Below, piece after piece: positions 12,307 through 24,957 of a stretch of 64,000 bases of DNA (position 1 is its first letter; every line of letters starts with the position of its first letter). The notes below the pieces were generated by a model. That model ran no database searches. It was not told the DNA's origin and saw nothing but the letters and a program-made list of their open reading frames with translations. A program made the position numbers and the translations under genes. The stretch covers positions 1,451,001-1,515,000 of the forward strand of contig JAUTXW010000143.1 of the NCBI GenBank assembly GCA_030620095.1. Reading direction: 5' to 3'. This stretch comes from Kuschelorhynchus macadamiae (taxonomy: Eukaryota > Arthropoda > Insecta > Coleoptera > Curculionidae).

Positions 12307-13205
12307 CAAGCGGCGGGATGTTTAAGAATAAAAAATACCTAACATTAGGCTCTCGTAGAGTTAATTTTGTTTGTTTAGATAACTTTTTATATTTTGTATT
12401 TTTTGTTTTAATGAAGGTAATATATTAAAAACTAGGATATTGATGTTTATTAAGTTATTTATTTTTCGGGGTTTTAGTTAGGTTTGAAATACATAATATA
12501 CTAAAATGTAGTATCGTTCTGGTGCCCCCTACCCCTTGTGTATAAACTATTTATGGAGTGGCGAAATCAAAACGTGTTTTATTTATATTGTGTCAGAGTA
12601 GTAGAAAAAGTATAGTATTTTACTCGCAAATAATGATTGCTCATTAACTTATATTCTATTAATAATAAAAATTATTTATACAATAACCTATGGAAATGTG
12701 CGAAAGTTTAATATATCTAAATGGCATTTACATTAAAGATTTAGGAAAGACTGCAATTTAGCAATGGCCTACATTAATTTACTGAACTAAATAAGTTAGA
12801 ATGTTATGTCCCGAACGACCTTAATCAAATATTCGCTTATTTCAAAAGCTAGAAGGGTTTTTACAAACGATATCTTGACCCAAAGCTTACTACAAAGCAT
12901 TATCAGCAGTCAATGTTATTGCTTATTTCCCCTGTTGATGCTTTGGATTGACTTCGACACACGTAGGTGTATTTACGTTTAGTAAACTTATATGTTTTCA
13001 TAGCGTTGTAACTTTCGAAACAGCGAATATTTGTTTGAGGTCGTTCGGCATATCTCTCAAATTGGAATCAGCCACACTGCCTTTTTTGGACACTCGAAGT
13101 GACATATTTAATTATAATTACTTATGCAATAAATGGGATACACACCTGATTATCGCACGCATATGAAATTTGGCCAAACGAGGACGTCAGCGTCAATTAT
13201 ATCTA
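12307..13205. other. No gene supported
   Basis: AT-rich DNA. A 72-codon open frame at 12948-13166 (+) has no recognised motif. Confidence 0.5.
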
Positions 13206-13425
13206 TCCCACGCATTGCGTGCAAAATTTTATATACGAGGGTGCAATAACAAAAATTTGTCATCGTTTTCTTATTTTTAAAATAGTGACATGACTAAGCT
13301 TAAGAATTTAAAAAAGTGATTGTACGTTTGTAACAATAGTTTTTCTGACGACAGTAATTGAAATTTTCTTGAAAATATAGGTGATGTAGATAGTATTTCT
13401 TCCGCTGTGGAGTAAGGTGCCGATA

Positions 13426-13481
<56 letters not shown>

Positions 13482-13571
13482 TTCTTGATCTTGATTAATA
13501 TGCGTGTGATTATATTCCATTATCGCACGTGTGCCTTAATTTACTTCATAATAAAACGCAAATGCGTGGGA
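13206..13571. mobile_element. Candidate MITE with TCCCACGCATT ends
   Basis: The ends are TCCCACGCATTGCG on the left and the complement of TCCCACGCATTTGCG on the right. TA dinucleotides lie directly outside (13204-13205 and 13572-13573), which would fit a mariner-type TA duplication. The interior is non-coding and contains a (TA)n tract. The call rests on ~15 bp of inverted repeat and is tentative. Confidence 0.55.
13423..13477. repeat. (TA)n microsatellite
   Basis: About 55 bp of TA repeat with one TG interruption near its start. Confidence 0.95.
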
Positions 13572-13697
13572 TAAATGCAATTTATGGCTCACTTGTAGAT
13601 ATAAATTATTAATTTGAGTTTTTTTTTCTATCTTGATTAATATCCAAAATACAGAGGGTATTCAAATATGACAAAATTTGTAAAGTGACCTGTATGT

Positions 13698-13797
13698 CAA
13701 AGCCGAATCAAGGTAGTCTTGATTTGTATCGAAAATCGAGTTCGGAGGTGCGTAATCGATTACTTTCTGTCTCTTATAGTTTCGCCAAAACCCTGCA
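13698..13797 (-). repeat. Dispersed ~100 bp repeat, copy 2
   Basis: Reverse complement of the repeat at 10917-11012. Confidence 0.6.
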
Positions 13798-13921
13798 TGT
13801 TTGCATATTTACGGTGTAAAAAGCGAATATCAAGTGAATCTGGTATTTTAGTTTTGTTTGGAGAGTTTTTAAACATATTTTTTATTTAAAAAAACGTTTG
13901 GCTTTGCTGGGATAACATTCA

Positions 13922-14222
13922 GCCAGTACAAAACAGAGAAAGGAGGAAACTGCTTTTAAACCTACCAATATTTATACTCAGCATATTTTATACACGACAA
14001 TCCGTTGATTACCTACAAAGCAAAAAAAAACAATTTAACAATACATTTAAGGATTGGGACACTCACTTCACGTCACATAGGTCTATCTGGGCGGCTATAT
14101 ATATTAAAAATAATACAAAAAATGGTTTTATTTGTTGTCAGTGTATTGAACAGTCCAATAAGATTGAAGAAAAAAGGAAAGTAGAGTCATATGTAAAACG
14201 TGCAAAACTACAAGAACGTTAA
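13922..14222 (+). CDS. Candidate terminal exon of an unknown gene
   Basis: An open frame without a start codon runs from a stop at 13885-13887 to TAA at 14220-14222. A plausible acceptor lies upstream (TTGCTGGGATAACATTCAG, AG at 13920-13921), giving an exon of about 100 codons. The product ends with a segment reading KDWDTHFTSHRSIWAAIYI, then a CCQC pair, then a charged lysine/glutamate-rich tail. An AATAAA polyadenylation signal overlaps the stop codon (14221-14226). I recognise no family. A frame this long is near the chance expectation for 64 kb of AT-rich DNA, so the splice site, composition and polyadenylation signal are the only added support. No upstream exon was identified. Confidence 0.3.
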
Positions 14223-14226
14223 TAAA

Positions 14227-16952
14227 GTAATGTTAAAATTACTAGTTTTAATTTTTGCTTTACTTCTGTCAAACCAAAGCAATTTAAATTTATGTATTCA
14301 GCAATTATCATTATTTTCAGTACGCTCTCTCTAACCATTTTAGATTTAATAATTCAACAAATTTGCAAATAGTGGTATAAGTTCATGTGGGTGGTGACAA
14401 TAAACAAATTTGGAATAGAATATTTTAACATATCTTAAAATATATCTTATACAGGCAACTATACAAAATATTTACAAAACTGACCTCGCGACAAAAAATT
14501 GAAAATAATTCCCATTCTAATAAGTAAAGTGTTCGGCGACTTGCAAATAATAGAATTTTAGAAAAGGGAAAGCGATTTGGTTTAAAAGATAGAACGCGTT
14601 TTACACCCTTAACTGTCACGTTTGCTTGCCAGGCAACTTGCATCGCACTTGCCTTGCTTGATTTTTACTGAATCACTTGTTTATTTGTCTTGCTTTTCTA
14701 GCTTTATTTAAACATGGTTTAGGAAGCCCACACACTTTTTTTTTCCTTTTTCAGCTATACGGGGCTATCTATACAGTTTAAAATGTCAGTATATCTGGAT
14801 TTTCGTTTCAATTATTTTAATTCGTTTAAATCTGCCTCTATATAATTTGAACTATACACTACTGTACGTTTAAAATTATAAAAACAATTAAGGGAAGCCC
14901 CTTAAAATACTCTGAATATGGTTTACGGGAAAGAATTAATCCTTACCTGTTCCACCCAAAGATTTGTCGTCATAATTTGGTTTTTCAGATTCTGAAAGAA
15001 AGAAAAAGGAGAATTAGCAATGAATTTAAATACCAACACCCTATTGCTCAGAAATAAAAAAAATCATCTCCTGCTTTCTGATAAGAAAACAAGAAAAAAA
15101 TTACTATAGCAATTTATATTTAGTTAGTCACAAATTGTAACAACCGTTAGAATACATCGTATCATAACGTTTCATATACATTTTTTTTTACTGATGTTTA
15201 ATATTAAAAAAAGGAATAGGTTATTTGAGTTAATATAATCTAATAACATTTGCAACATCTTTCAGCTGTTATATGGTGTCAAAGAAAATGTGTAAAAGAA
15301 GGCATATAGCAACTTCAAAAGTCTGTTAAGGTTAATATTTTCTTGTTTTATTTCAAACATTTTCTTTAAAAAAGTCACGTAAAAATATTTTCGTCAAGTT
15401 TTAATTTATTTTAGTAAAATGAACTACTATAAAAACTTTGATGCTTGGTGTGAAGACAAGAAAAGTTTCATTGAAGAAGCTGACGATAAAGATTATTTAT
15501 TGACGAAGGTTATTCTGCTTGTGGGCATTTTCGGAGAGTGTTATAGAGAAAAATGACACATTTTCTTTTAAAAGATATTAGAAATATCTTCAACTTTCTA
15601 AAATAACCTTCCCCGGCACAAAGATGAATGTTTCAAGAGTTTTTACAATATGCGAAGGTACTATCGATAGGGTCAATTTTTTACAAATTTATGGAAAGTG
15701 CGTTGAGCTTCGTCAACACCATACCGACCATCAACCCTTTTTTTTGACCTACATACAGTAAAAGTATTGCATACTTCTTATAAGGGTTAATACAATTATT
15801 AATTCAATGCCTAAAAAAAATTTTTTTTTGCAAAAAAAATCGTTATGAAAGTTTTGGAAAAAAAAAAGAAGCATCTGCAGGCACAATAAAGGAAATAAAA
15901 AGCAAATATTCTCCTAATATAATAAATAAGTTTGTTCCTTGTAAAGTTTTTGATAAAACATCTACATTTGAGGCACTAGTTCGTAAAAAAATCTGTAAAC
16001 ATTAGTGCGTAAAATAGTGTCACAATGACACTATTTTAAAAAGTATGTAGAAAGTGTTTAAAATTCTATAAATTTGAAACAAATATAAATATCAGGTGTT
16101 TTTCAAATGTGTTCCCCCACCTATGTAAAATTTTGTCACTACCGACTTAGCCGGAAATGACCAAGAATTTCGAATTTTAATGGACAAATGGAATTTTGAT
16201 ATTCTAAAACTCCCATTTGTCATTTTTGACATATCATAACAGAGGAAAAGTAATTTTTTTATTTTTTAATCTAAAGTTCCATTGACCATCTTAATTCCTT
16301 AAATTATCGCTAAAAGTTAAGCCAAAAATGTAATTTGAGAAATTAAGTCTTCATTTCAATTTTTTTGAGAGCTTCAACATAAGAAAATTATAATTTTGTT
16401 TAAAGAAACATTGGATATAGTGGACCACTAGGTTTAGGATATTCATAACGCCTGCTTTTAATTAATAATTTATCCAGAACCTAAAAAGAAACATAAACTG
16501 AGTCATGAAACTCTAGACCCAAAGGAAATGTAAAATTTAAGGCATGAAGAAACGTTTAAGTTAATTTTAGATTCTGCCTAAAGATTAGGTAAGTTAGGCC
16601 TTATAAATACCTGATCCTAGAAATGGTCAATTTTTTCACGTTTACATTAAAAAACAATTTATTTAAATAACAGTGACTTTTCATCAAAATTGTAATAATT
16701 AATGTAGTAGTCAATTATATTTTTTTTCCTAAACGTTTAGCGATAGTTTGAAGAATTGATATGGCTCATTACACATTTTTTTTCATGTCATACTTATTTA
16801 TAAGACAAAATTTTAATTAATTATTGCTTCTACCATCGATAGGCATCTTTGAATTTAATAGTCATGGCGTTCAGATTTAAATAAAATATAAAATTTGAGG
16901 GTCTCTCAAACGAGTTAATTTCTAGATTTAGGCTAAATTATTAATTAAAAGC

Positions 16953-16953
<1 letters not shown>
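14227..16953. other. AT-rich DNA, no gene supported
   Basis: No recognisable coding, transposon or RNA feature. The open frame 14425-14643 (-) is unrecognised. Confidence 0.55.

Positions 16954-16991
<38 letters not shown>
16954..16991. repeat. (TA)n microsatellite
   Basis: About 38 bp of TA repeat. Confidence 0.95.
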
Positions 16992-16994
<3 letters not shown>

Positions 16995-18149
16995 TTTGCA
17001 TAAAAAAACTGATTTACTTAAACAAAATCAATTTTTTCATGTTGAATCCCTCATAAAAATAAATAATGAATTATTTTGACAAATATCTTTCATTTAGCTG
17101 TTAAGGCAATTTTAAGGAATTTAGAAGGTTCATAGCACCCTACATTTAAATGACACAACATGTCAAAAAAAGACAAATGAATGTAGTTTGCACTCAAAAT
17201 GCCGCTCTTCATTTAAATAACCATAAATATACAGAGCGGGCCATTTAAAACTTAAAACCGGAATTGACAGAATGTTAGATACATATACTGTTAAAAAATT
17301 AATTTTTACTTCTTATTTAATAGCCCTGGATTTCGATTTTTTAAACTAAAGATTTAACAGCGGTGGGCTACATTTCAGAAACACCCGATTAAATATATAT
17401 TTTTTTAACGAAAGCTAGTTATAACTTTTAAAGTAATTAACTTTGAAATGTCGAAATATAGATTTAGCAGAATCAGTTTATGCGGAAAAGAAGCATGTCA
17501 TAGCATTTTTCTTTGCGCATACGCAGAACAGTTTTTCGTAAATCAAGTAATTTTCGGCTTCACTGAAGGGTACAAAACTTTTTCTTTTCAAGCAGCATTT
17601 ATTTGGTCAGGCAAACAATGCTTCATTTTCCTCAATTAAATTAGGGATTCACAACGTAATGCAAATTTAGCCTTTTTTTAAATAAAATTGTCATCTAACT
17701 AATTACACACAATGCTGCCTCAAACAAAAACAGGAACTAATATTTACTTGAATTATCACTTGCACCTATTTTTCCAAAATACTGTTCAATTTAGAAAGAA
17801 AAACATTTCAGTAATGTAAGTGAAAGTGCTGTTATCTACATAGTTCTTGCCAATGTCGACCTGACGATGGCAAAGGTATCGAAACACACAAATCGAAAGA
17901 CATAAGATCGAAAACACAACATAACGAAATGCATAATATCTCAGTATACAATGATTTGCAAAAGTATGCGTATTTCTGTTATGAAACCTTTAAAAAACGC
18001 ATATACTCAAAACAATGTAATAAAGCAAGACTTGCAATTTTATTATGAAACAGATGCTTGGTTTATTTTAAAAATATGAACGAAAATACCAATTAATGTT
18101 AAGAACAACATTATAAATTCTATCGCAAAAGTCTGCGTACTATAATTGA
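16992..18149. other. AT-rich DNA, no gene supported
   Basis: Nothing recognised. A stretch near 17223-17245 (GAGCGGGCCATTTAAAAC) looks like a mariner terminus but has no convincing partner. Confidence 0.5.
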
Positions 18150-18151
18150 TA

Positions 18152-18369
18152 ACCGTATTCACTAAAAAGGTTTAAATTTAATCCAGGTCTTACTTGACAG
18201 TTGTAGGTTTAAAATCACGTTTTTAACAAGTAAACAAATATTTTTTCCCAATATCACAATTACAAAATGACAGTGACACAAGCGAAACATATCTGGCGAA
18301 CTAAGAGTTTTAAGTACCATGGCAACTAGACCTGGTCTAACTCTTAAACCTTTTTAGTGAATACGGGGG
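18152..18369. mobile_element. MITE with CCGTATTCAC ends, TA target site
   Basis: The left end CCGTATTCACTAAAAAGG (from 18153) and the right end CCTTTTTAGTGAATACGG (to 18366) are perfect inverse copies. The similarity extends inward about 35-40 bp through AGACCTGG/CCAGGTCT. TA lies outside both ends (18150-18151 and 18370-18371). At about 218 bp with no coding sequence, it is a Tc1/mariner-type MITE. Confidence 0.85.
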
Positions 18370-18540
18370 TAAATTTTTATCAATTTACAGAAAATTCAGT
18401 AGTAGACTTTTACTTCAAGTTGCGTATGTTTGTTTTCAAATATGTTACTTAGTTGCTTTACGAGTGGGTTGATTTAAAGTAAGCTTTAATAATTTGTTAA
18501 AAAGTGAATTCTGAACTGTTAGGAAGTGATGAATCACCAT

Positions 18541-19424
18541 AAGAAATATAGAATTACAAGTTGCTGAGAAAAAATTATAATGAAATTAAGAAAGAAACAA
18601 AAAGCATATGGGGTCATAGCAAAGATAATTGGAAGAAGAACGATACACGTAGTTGAGAATTATAGAAAAAATAAAAACAAAATAAACCAAGAAGTGGACG
18701 TCCTAGAAAAATCAAGAACCTAATGTTAACATTTCCAAATTATTAATAAAACTGAAGAATTATTTAGATACATAGGTACAACCATTTCCCGAAATAAATT
18801 TGAAAAGACGTTTAGAGTTTGCTAAACTTCACAAAAACAAGGATTTTAGCTTTTGGCCAAAAGCAATTTTCTCTGATGAGAGTAAATTTAATGTTTTTGG
18901 TTCTGACGGAATATAGCGGGTATAGAGAGAAAAATATGAAGAATTTTTTCCGAAAAACTTTCATTTTACTGTAAAATATAGAGAGGGCGGGGTACTTGTA
19001 TGGGGCTGCAACTGGAACGGACAATCTAAATTTAATTGAAGGCATTATGGATAAACCGGTTTATTTTTATAACTTACGAAACAAATGAAATCGAAGTACA
19101 GAAAAATTGGGATTGGGACATGATTTTTATTTTCAACAGAATAATGATCCAAAACATGCAGATCATATAGTAACACAATGAATTATTATGACTGTTCCCA
19201 TTTTTTGGAAACACCACCACAATTACCGGATCTCAATTCGATTAAGCATTTATACGCGAAACTTGAGTGAAAACTAAGAAAACATGATATTACCAGTGAA
19301 GAACGGTTATAAGAATTGCTAACAAGAATTAAATAATATTAATTTAAATGTTACGAGAATATTTGTAGAATCAATGCCTTGAAGATTACCGGCGGTAATT
19401 GAATCCAAGGCAAGGCAATATTAA
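18541..19424 (+). pseudogene. Tc1-like transposase relic
   Basis: Reads through several frames as a Tc1 family transposase. In order: an HTH with AYGVIAKIIGRR (~18607), the GRPR-type motif RSGRPRK (~18690), then KNKDFSFWPKAIFSDESKFN (~18832), which holds the first catalytic aspartate region (FSDES). A VWGC block follows (~19000), then FQQNNDPKHADH-like text with the second aspartate (~19130), LPDLNSIKHLYAKLE-like text (~19230), and a C-terminal block reading AVIESKARQY ending at TAA 19422-19424. Stops and shifts interrupt it (for example after GSDGI), and the usual PNPIEH block reads NSIKH. No terminal inverted repeats were found for it. Confidence 0.88.
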
Positions 19425-20617
19425 TTCAGTAAGAACCTTAATTTAATTAAAATAAAAAGAAATTGACTTTTGCAATAGCATTTTTATTATGTTGTTTTTT
19501 GATATTAATTGGTATTATTCCTATTAGTGCACAAAAGAAAAGCCTTTTGTTGTGGATTATTTTAAAATAAACCAAAACAAAAGGACGGATTTCCAAACAG
19601 TGAGAAATATATAATTAAATAGAGAATAGGCTGACTGGGATGCAGGAAATAAGTGAAGGTAAAAGAAAACCAATGTTTCAGCACGAAACTTTTACGATGC
19701 ATGCAACATTACAGGACATTAAAGAACCAAGAACGTTATGGAGACATAACATCAAATCGTAAAACCAATTTTAAGGTAAAAAATATTTACTTTGAAATTT
19801 TTAGAAGGACTTCAAATGAGCCGGGACTAACGGAATTAAGAATTGAATAAGGACTTATACCGATCAAAGTCTCAACAAAAAATAGAAAAGACATAACCAT
19901 GATTTTATTATAAGTGTTTTAAAATCCATGACATTAATTGTATATGCATTTGATAGAGTTGAAAATAATATATTTTGGCATTACTATTTCCACAAAAATA
20001 TACCTTTTTTAAACAAAAATGCATACAATCTCGAATTAAACACTTGACAATTTAAACGCAAAAAAATATCAATTCATTTAGCTAAAATGATTGGTTCTTG
20101 GGGACAAAAATGATTTTCCAAGATCAGCAAATGCAGATGTCTTTATTTAAAAAAAATAGAATATCATAATTTCTAATTTTTGTTTTTCAATATTATATTT
20201 TAGGTGATAATCTATTCGATATTTTTTAATTTCTATGATTTAAGTTGTATAGGTTTATATTTGAACATTTTGTATTTTGCTATTTTTTACCTGAATATTC
20301 TATAGTATATTTTGACTTTCAATTTTTTGTATTTCGCTATTTATTGCATTTTTTATCCCGACTTAAAGGTGTTTGATCCTATTTCTTTCGAGTTTTTATA
20401 ATACTTTATTCATCATTCGCAATAAAAAATGAAGATTAAAGCGTTGTTTCAGTTTGCTTAGAAGCACCCCATTTTTGGTTATTGGATTTAACGGCCGAAA
20501 CAGTATCCTCAGTTATATTATTTTCAAGTTAATGAGTATTTGTACATCTTACATTTGATAACTACATAGTAGACTCAGTGGAAAGGTATTGTTTCTTAGG
20601 GCAAATAAAATAATATT
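19425..20617. other. AT-rich DNA, no gene supported
   Basis: The open frame 19653-19850 (+) is unrecognised. Nothing else is seen. Confidence 0.5.
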
Positions 20618-20765
20618 TACAGGGTGTTCTATTCATCTTTTATTCAAATTATCATTTGTTTATTATTGATACATTTAAATACAAATCTCTTGTATTTAAA
20701 ATTAGTTGATATCTTTAAAAGTTATGTTTCTAGACTTTGTTTTAAATATAACCACACACCCTGTA
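20618..20765. mobile_element. Short MITE with TACAGGGTGT ends
   Basis: TACAGGGTGT (20618-20627) and its exact reverse complement ACACCCTGTA (20756-20765) bound 148 bp of non-coding DNA. The terminal word (T)ACAGGGTG is common at ends of insect mariner-type elements. A 90-codon open frame across it is a by-product. Confidence 0.6.
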
Positions 20766-22482
20766 CATATGTGTTTGCCAGTTCGGCCTGTCGCTCGCCA
20801 AATACTCATGCATGTGTAGTCACGATTATAGACAACTTTTGGACTTTGTTGGGTTTTTATAAATCTAATTTTTGTACAGCTGATTTATTATTTTAAAAAT
20901 TTGTGACATATTCATATTATTAAACTAGCACCTATATTTTGTTTACTGTATTGTTAACTTAGAACATTTATCTTCATTGATTGGTTATGTCTTTATCAAT
21001 TGAGATAAATATATACAGAATATAAATATTAAATTTTCACCGCCTTGTCTCGAATATGAAAGTGTAGCAGAGAGCCCATGCACTAAACTTAAATGATTTT
21101 AATAGGTAGTTACTTTTATATTTTTATTTTCCATTCCATTTAATGTTGTATGTTTACATGTATACCTATATGAAACGATGGTGCTCCTTCTGGATTGAAA
21201 GGTGTTGTAGTATAATCATTATTTTGTAATGGTAATACGGCATTACTTATTAACATTTAAGAGTAATAAATCCCGTATTAATAAACTGTTTCTTGCTTTA
21301 TCTAAGTAACTACGGTATCTAATATTTCAGATAACAAAAAAAGTACTTGCGATCGGCCCGTGAGAATATCCACTTATTTGGAAAAAAATGTTAGGTTTAC
21401 CAACAGCTATTAACCTTAACACTAATAAATTAATTAGCTATTTTCCTATACGTACTATAACAGGCATTATCGCTTTACAGCAAATTACGCTCTCGAAAAT
21501 TTAGTCATGTATAAACATCAGAAATACTTGGCTTTTAGTGGGGTAATAATGTTAATACACTCCTATTTCTCCATAAATTCGAACAATGGTTTGAGTCTGT
21601 TAAAAGCAGGTTATTCACTTCGAAATAAACACATTGTTCCCAGATGAACTTTAATTTCCCGTTCATTTCTGAGATAAAGATACTTTGAATGAGTTTTGAC
21701 GTTTTACGAAATGTGCTTGGTTATTTTCGCTCGAGGCGGCCGGCCGTTTTCGGCAAATCCCATTTTTCTTTGTTCTGTTTTAAAATATAATTCGCAATAT
21801 TTTACGAAATTTTGCTGAGTGTTATGTTATCAAAAGGTTTGGTAATGATCGCTAGAACAATTTTCAAGGTATTGTTTTTTATCTAATTCCTCAGTAAGAT
21901 TAAGGTATTGCATTAAAAAAAATATCTTCCGAGATTGTTTCGACCTTTACGTTTCAAGATTGAGAGATTTCGAAACACATTTTGATCAATCCCCCCCCCC
22001 CACCTCTTCGGATGGTTTCAACGATTTCACATTCAACCACAATAAATACTCTTGAGTGAGACATCGCATTTCTCTTACTCATATTCGTTCACAGTCCAAC
22101 ATTCTGTGAAGCTACTATAAGTATACAGTCCTTGCAATTTTATACTTAACTACCCTCTTTCCATTTTTCTTTGAGCAACTTTTAGCTTCTAAAAGATGAG
22201 TTTAATTGTGAAATATACTAAGCATTATAGTTTTACGTATCTTATACCTCTACATATTGCCAAAATCAGCTAGCAAATAAAATGCTTGCAAAGTATTTTA
22301 TTTCCTTTGTCCTTGATTGCACTTTATAAGTAATACTTAGAGTCTATTTGGTCATTTATCGACTTTAGATAAAACGTTATAACGTAGTGTGGTGTGTGGT
22401 ACATAAAATAAAAAAAAATTGGTGCTTAAAAATATAGAACTTGGTAGTTCAATAAAGTTGGTACGCTTTAATTTTTACGTTT
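20766..22482. other. AT-rich DNA, no gene supported
   Basis: No gene seen. A short GC-rich patch at about 21734-21757 and an 11-base C run at 21992-22002 are the only departures from the background. Confidence 0.5.
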
Positions 22483-24090
22483 TTACTTCCTTCGTAAAAG
22501 GGAAGTATTGTAATCATGAAAAAATAAACCTCCGAGATTTTTTCAGATCTTCACGTTTTAGGGTCCCTAGGTGCTGAAAAACATGTTTTCTCAATTCCAT
22601 CGGTCTATCTGTCCGTCTGCCCGTCGGTTCGCGCCATAGCTCAAATACTACTTATCCGATTGACTTCAAATTTTGGTCAAAAATTAAGGGTAATTGGGGA
22701 TGACCCGGTAACATATTGGTAAAAATCCAGTGTGGCGAAACAAAAAGGCGGCCTAGTGAAATGTTAAAAAAAATATATTAAAAATTGCTTATCCAAGTTA
22801 TTTCAAATTTTGCACAAACATCAAAGTACTATGTTGGAAACAACTGGTAAAATTCTGGTACGAATGTATGGCAGTATGGCTGAAAAAAATGGCGGACAAA
22901 TAAAATGTTTATAATCGTGATAAAATTCACCCTTTCAGGTTTTACATATCTTCATGTTTTAGTGTCCCTAGATGTCAAAAAATATATTTTATCAATTCCG
23001 TCGGTCCGTTGGTCTGTCGGTCTGACTGTTAGTTCGCGACATAGCTTTCTTATCTGATTGACTTCAAATTTTAATCAAAACTTAAGAAATATATGGGGAT
23101 GATTTGGTAATATTTTGGTAAAAATCCAGGCAAAACAAACAAATCTAAGATGACGGAAGAAAATGGCGGCATAATAAATTATTTCAAAATTCAGGCTGAA
23201 AAAATAGTGTAATGGAGTGATTTAAATTGTGTCCCATAACTAATTGTGGTATAGGGATCAACTAGAAAAACTGTATTACTAATTCAAGATTGCGGAAGAA
23301 AATGGCTGCCCCCAAATAAAATGTTTTTAATCGTGAAAAAAATCACCCTGTCAGGTTATTCACGTTTTAGCGCCCCTAGGAGCCAAAAAAAACGTATTTT
23401 CTCAATTCCGTCGGTCTGTCTACCGGTCTGCCAGTCTGCCTGTTAGTTTGCGGCATAGCCTAAAAACTACTTACCAGAGTGATTTCAAATTTTAGTCAAA
23501 AATTAAGGGTCATATGGAGATGACCTGGTAATACTTTGGTAAGAATCCAATATGGCGGATCAAAAAATTATTACTAAAAAAATAATTATCCAATTTACCC
23601 CATATTTTGCACAAAAATCAAGTGATACATAGGAATGAATTGGTAACATTTTGATGTGAATCCAAGATATCGAAACAAAATAGCTGTCTAATAAAATATT
23701 TAAAAAACCAGCCTGAAAATACTACTTATTAAGTTAATTCCAATTTGTGCGCAAAAATTAAGTGTGATATAGAGATAAACTGGTAAAGTTGTATTACGAA
23801 TGATAGATGGCGCAACAAAATGAAGGACAAATAAACTTTTTTAAAAATCAACGTAAAAAACTTGTTTAATTGAGTTTAAATTTTGAAGAAAAATAAAATG
23901 TGAAAATGAGATGTGTGAACTGGTATGAATTCAAGATGACGTAATAAGATGGCGGTATGTGTCAATGTAAAAACTACTTATTGAATGTATTTTAAATTAT
24001 GCCCATAGGGGGAAAGATACTGGTAAAATACTATTAGGAATCTAGCATGATGTAAGAAAATGGCGCCAAATAAATATGTTTAAAAAGACA
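22483..24090 (+). repeat. Non-coding dispersed repeat (ATGGCGG/GTCTGTC family), large copy with internal subrepeats
   Basis: Starts TTACTTCCTTCGTAAAAGGG and is built of degenerate subunits. Each has a TTTTAGGGTCCCTAG-like block, a TTTCTCAATTCCGTCGGTCTG block with tandem GTCTGTC/GTCCGTC words, a CATAGCT...ACTTATCC...TTGACTTCAAATTTT block, and AAAATGGCGGCC...ATAAAATG blocks. At least three head blocks are visible (about 22550, 22960 and 23350), with many ATGGCGG-type tails. There is no long open frame. The same family recurs at 27976-28600 and 41736-42260. Confidence 0.85.
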
Positions 24091-24875
24091 ATATATGTAA
24101 CACATATATACTGTGACTTTGTACCGAACTCAATTGGGTAACACTTTACTATTCCTAACAAATGGAAAAAAAATCATAACAAGGGAAGTTCCGGGTAACG
24201 TAAATTTACCGAGTTTTCTAATGTATGAGTCTCTGAAAATTTTATTTCAATTTCGTTTGCTTAAAAAAATATATTCTTTATGCGTCAGTAAACACAGATT
24301 GGAATAACTTAGTATAAATAATAATGCATCCTCCTAGCTGAATGAGAGTTCACCTGAAGGTGGTCGCAGATATTTGCCAACCGGAACATAGTCATCCTCT
24401 CAGTATACATATTTCGAAACTTTACGATGCTCATTACGTTATCGTAAGTCCCTGCAATAAACAGTTGCGTTGTTGAGTACAAGCATTTACGTTTATTAGG
24501 ATAGTCGATTTTATGTTACCTGTGTAGGCCTTTAATTCTGTTCAAGAGTACAGGCACTGATCAAAATTCTGGTATTATTAGATTAATTTGTATGGTACTT
24601 TGAGTGCGTAAATATCGCGTAAATATCATGCATTATATCCAATCCGAATAATCGAATGTAGTCCATCCACCTGAAAATCGCGATATAGATGATATTTTGA
24701 TCCACTTGGCAGATTCAATTTAATCCTGTATTTTTTGGGATTAAGTTTAAATGAATAAATTATGTGGTTAGTAAGAAATTATTAAAGACGATATAGACGA
24801 GGATTGGTATCGAACGGGATTATATTTTGACAGTTTTAAAACACAGTATTGCACAAGACCCTTAATCGGTTAGGT
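24091..24875. other. No gene supported
   Basis: The open frame 24113-24307 (+, 64 codons) is unrecognised. Confidence 0.5.
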
Positions 24876-24941
24876 TAAAAACAACGGCTTTATAGTATTT
24901 AAAAAAACCTCGACAGTTGGTAATTAAAAGAGTACGATTGC
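24876..24941 (+). repeat. Dispersed repeat, copy 2 (pair with 11682-11744)
   Basis: See the 11682-11744 copy. Here it lies immediately upstream of the mariner relic. Confidence 0.7.
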
Positions 24942-24957
24942 AACTCGTCGCTGGTAG

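Noticed and set aside
20624..20896. 90-codon open frame
   Set aside because: It starts inside the MITE terminal repeat and crosses the whole MITE; no motif.
21992..22002. Run of eleven C
   Set aside because: A homopolymer without context; may be sequence noise.
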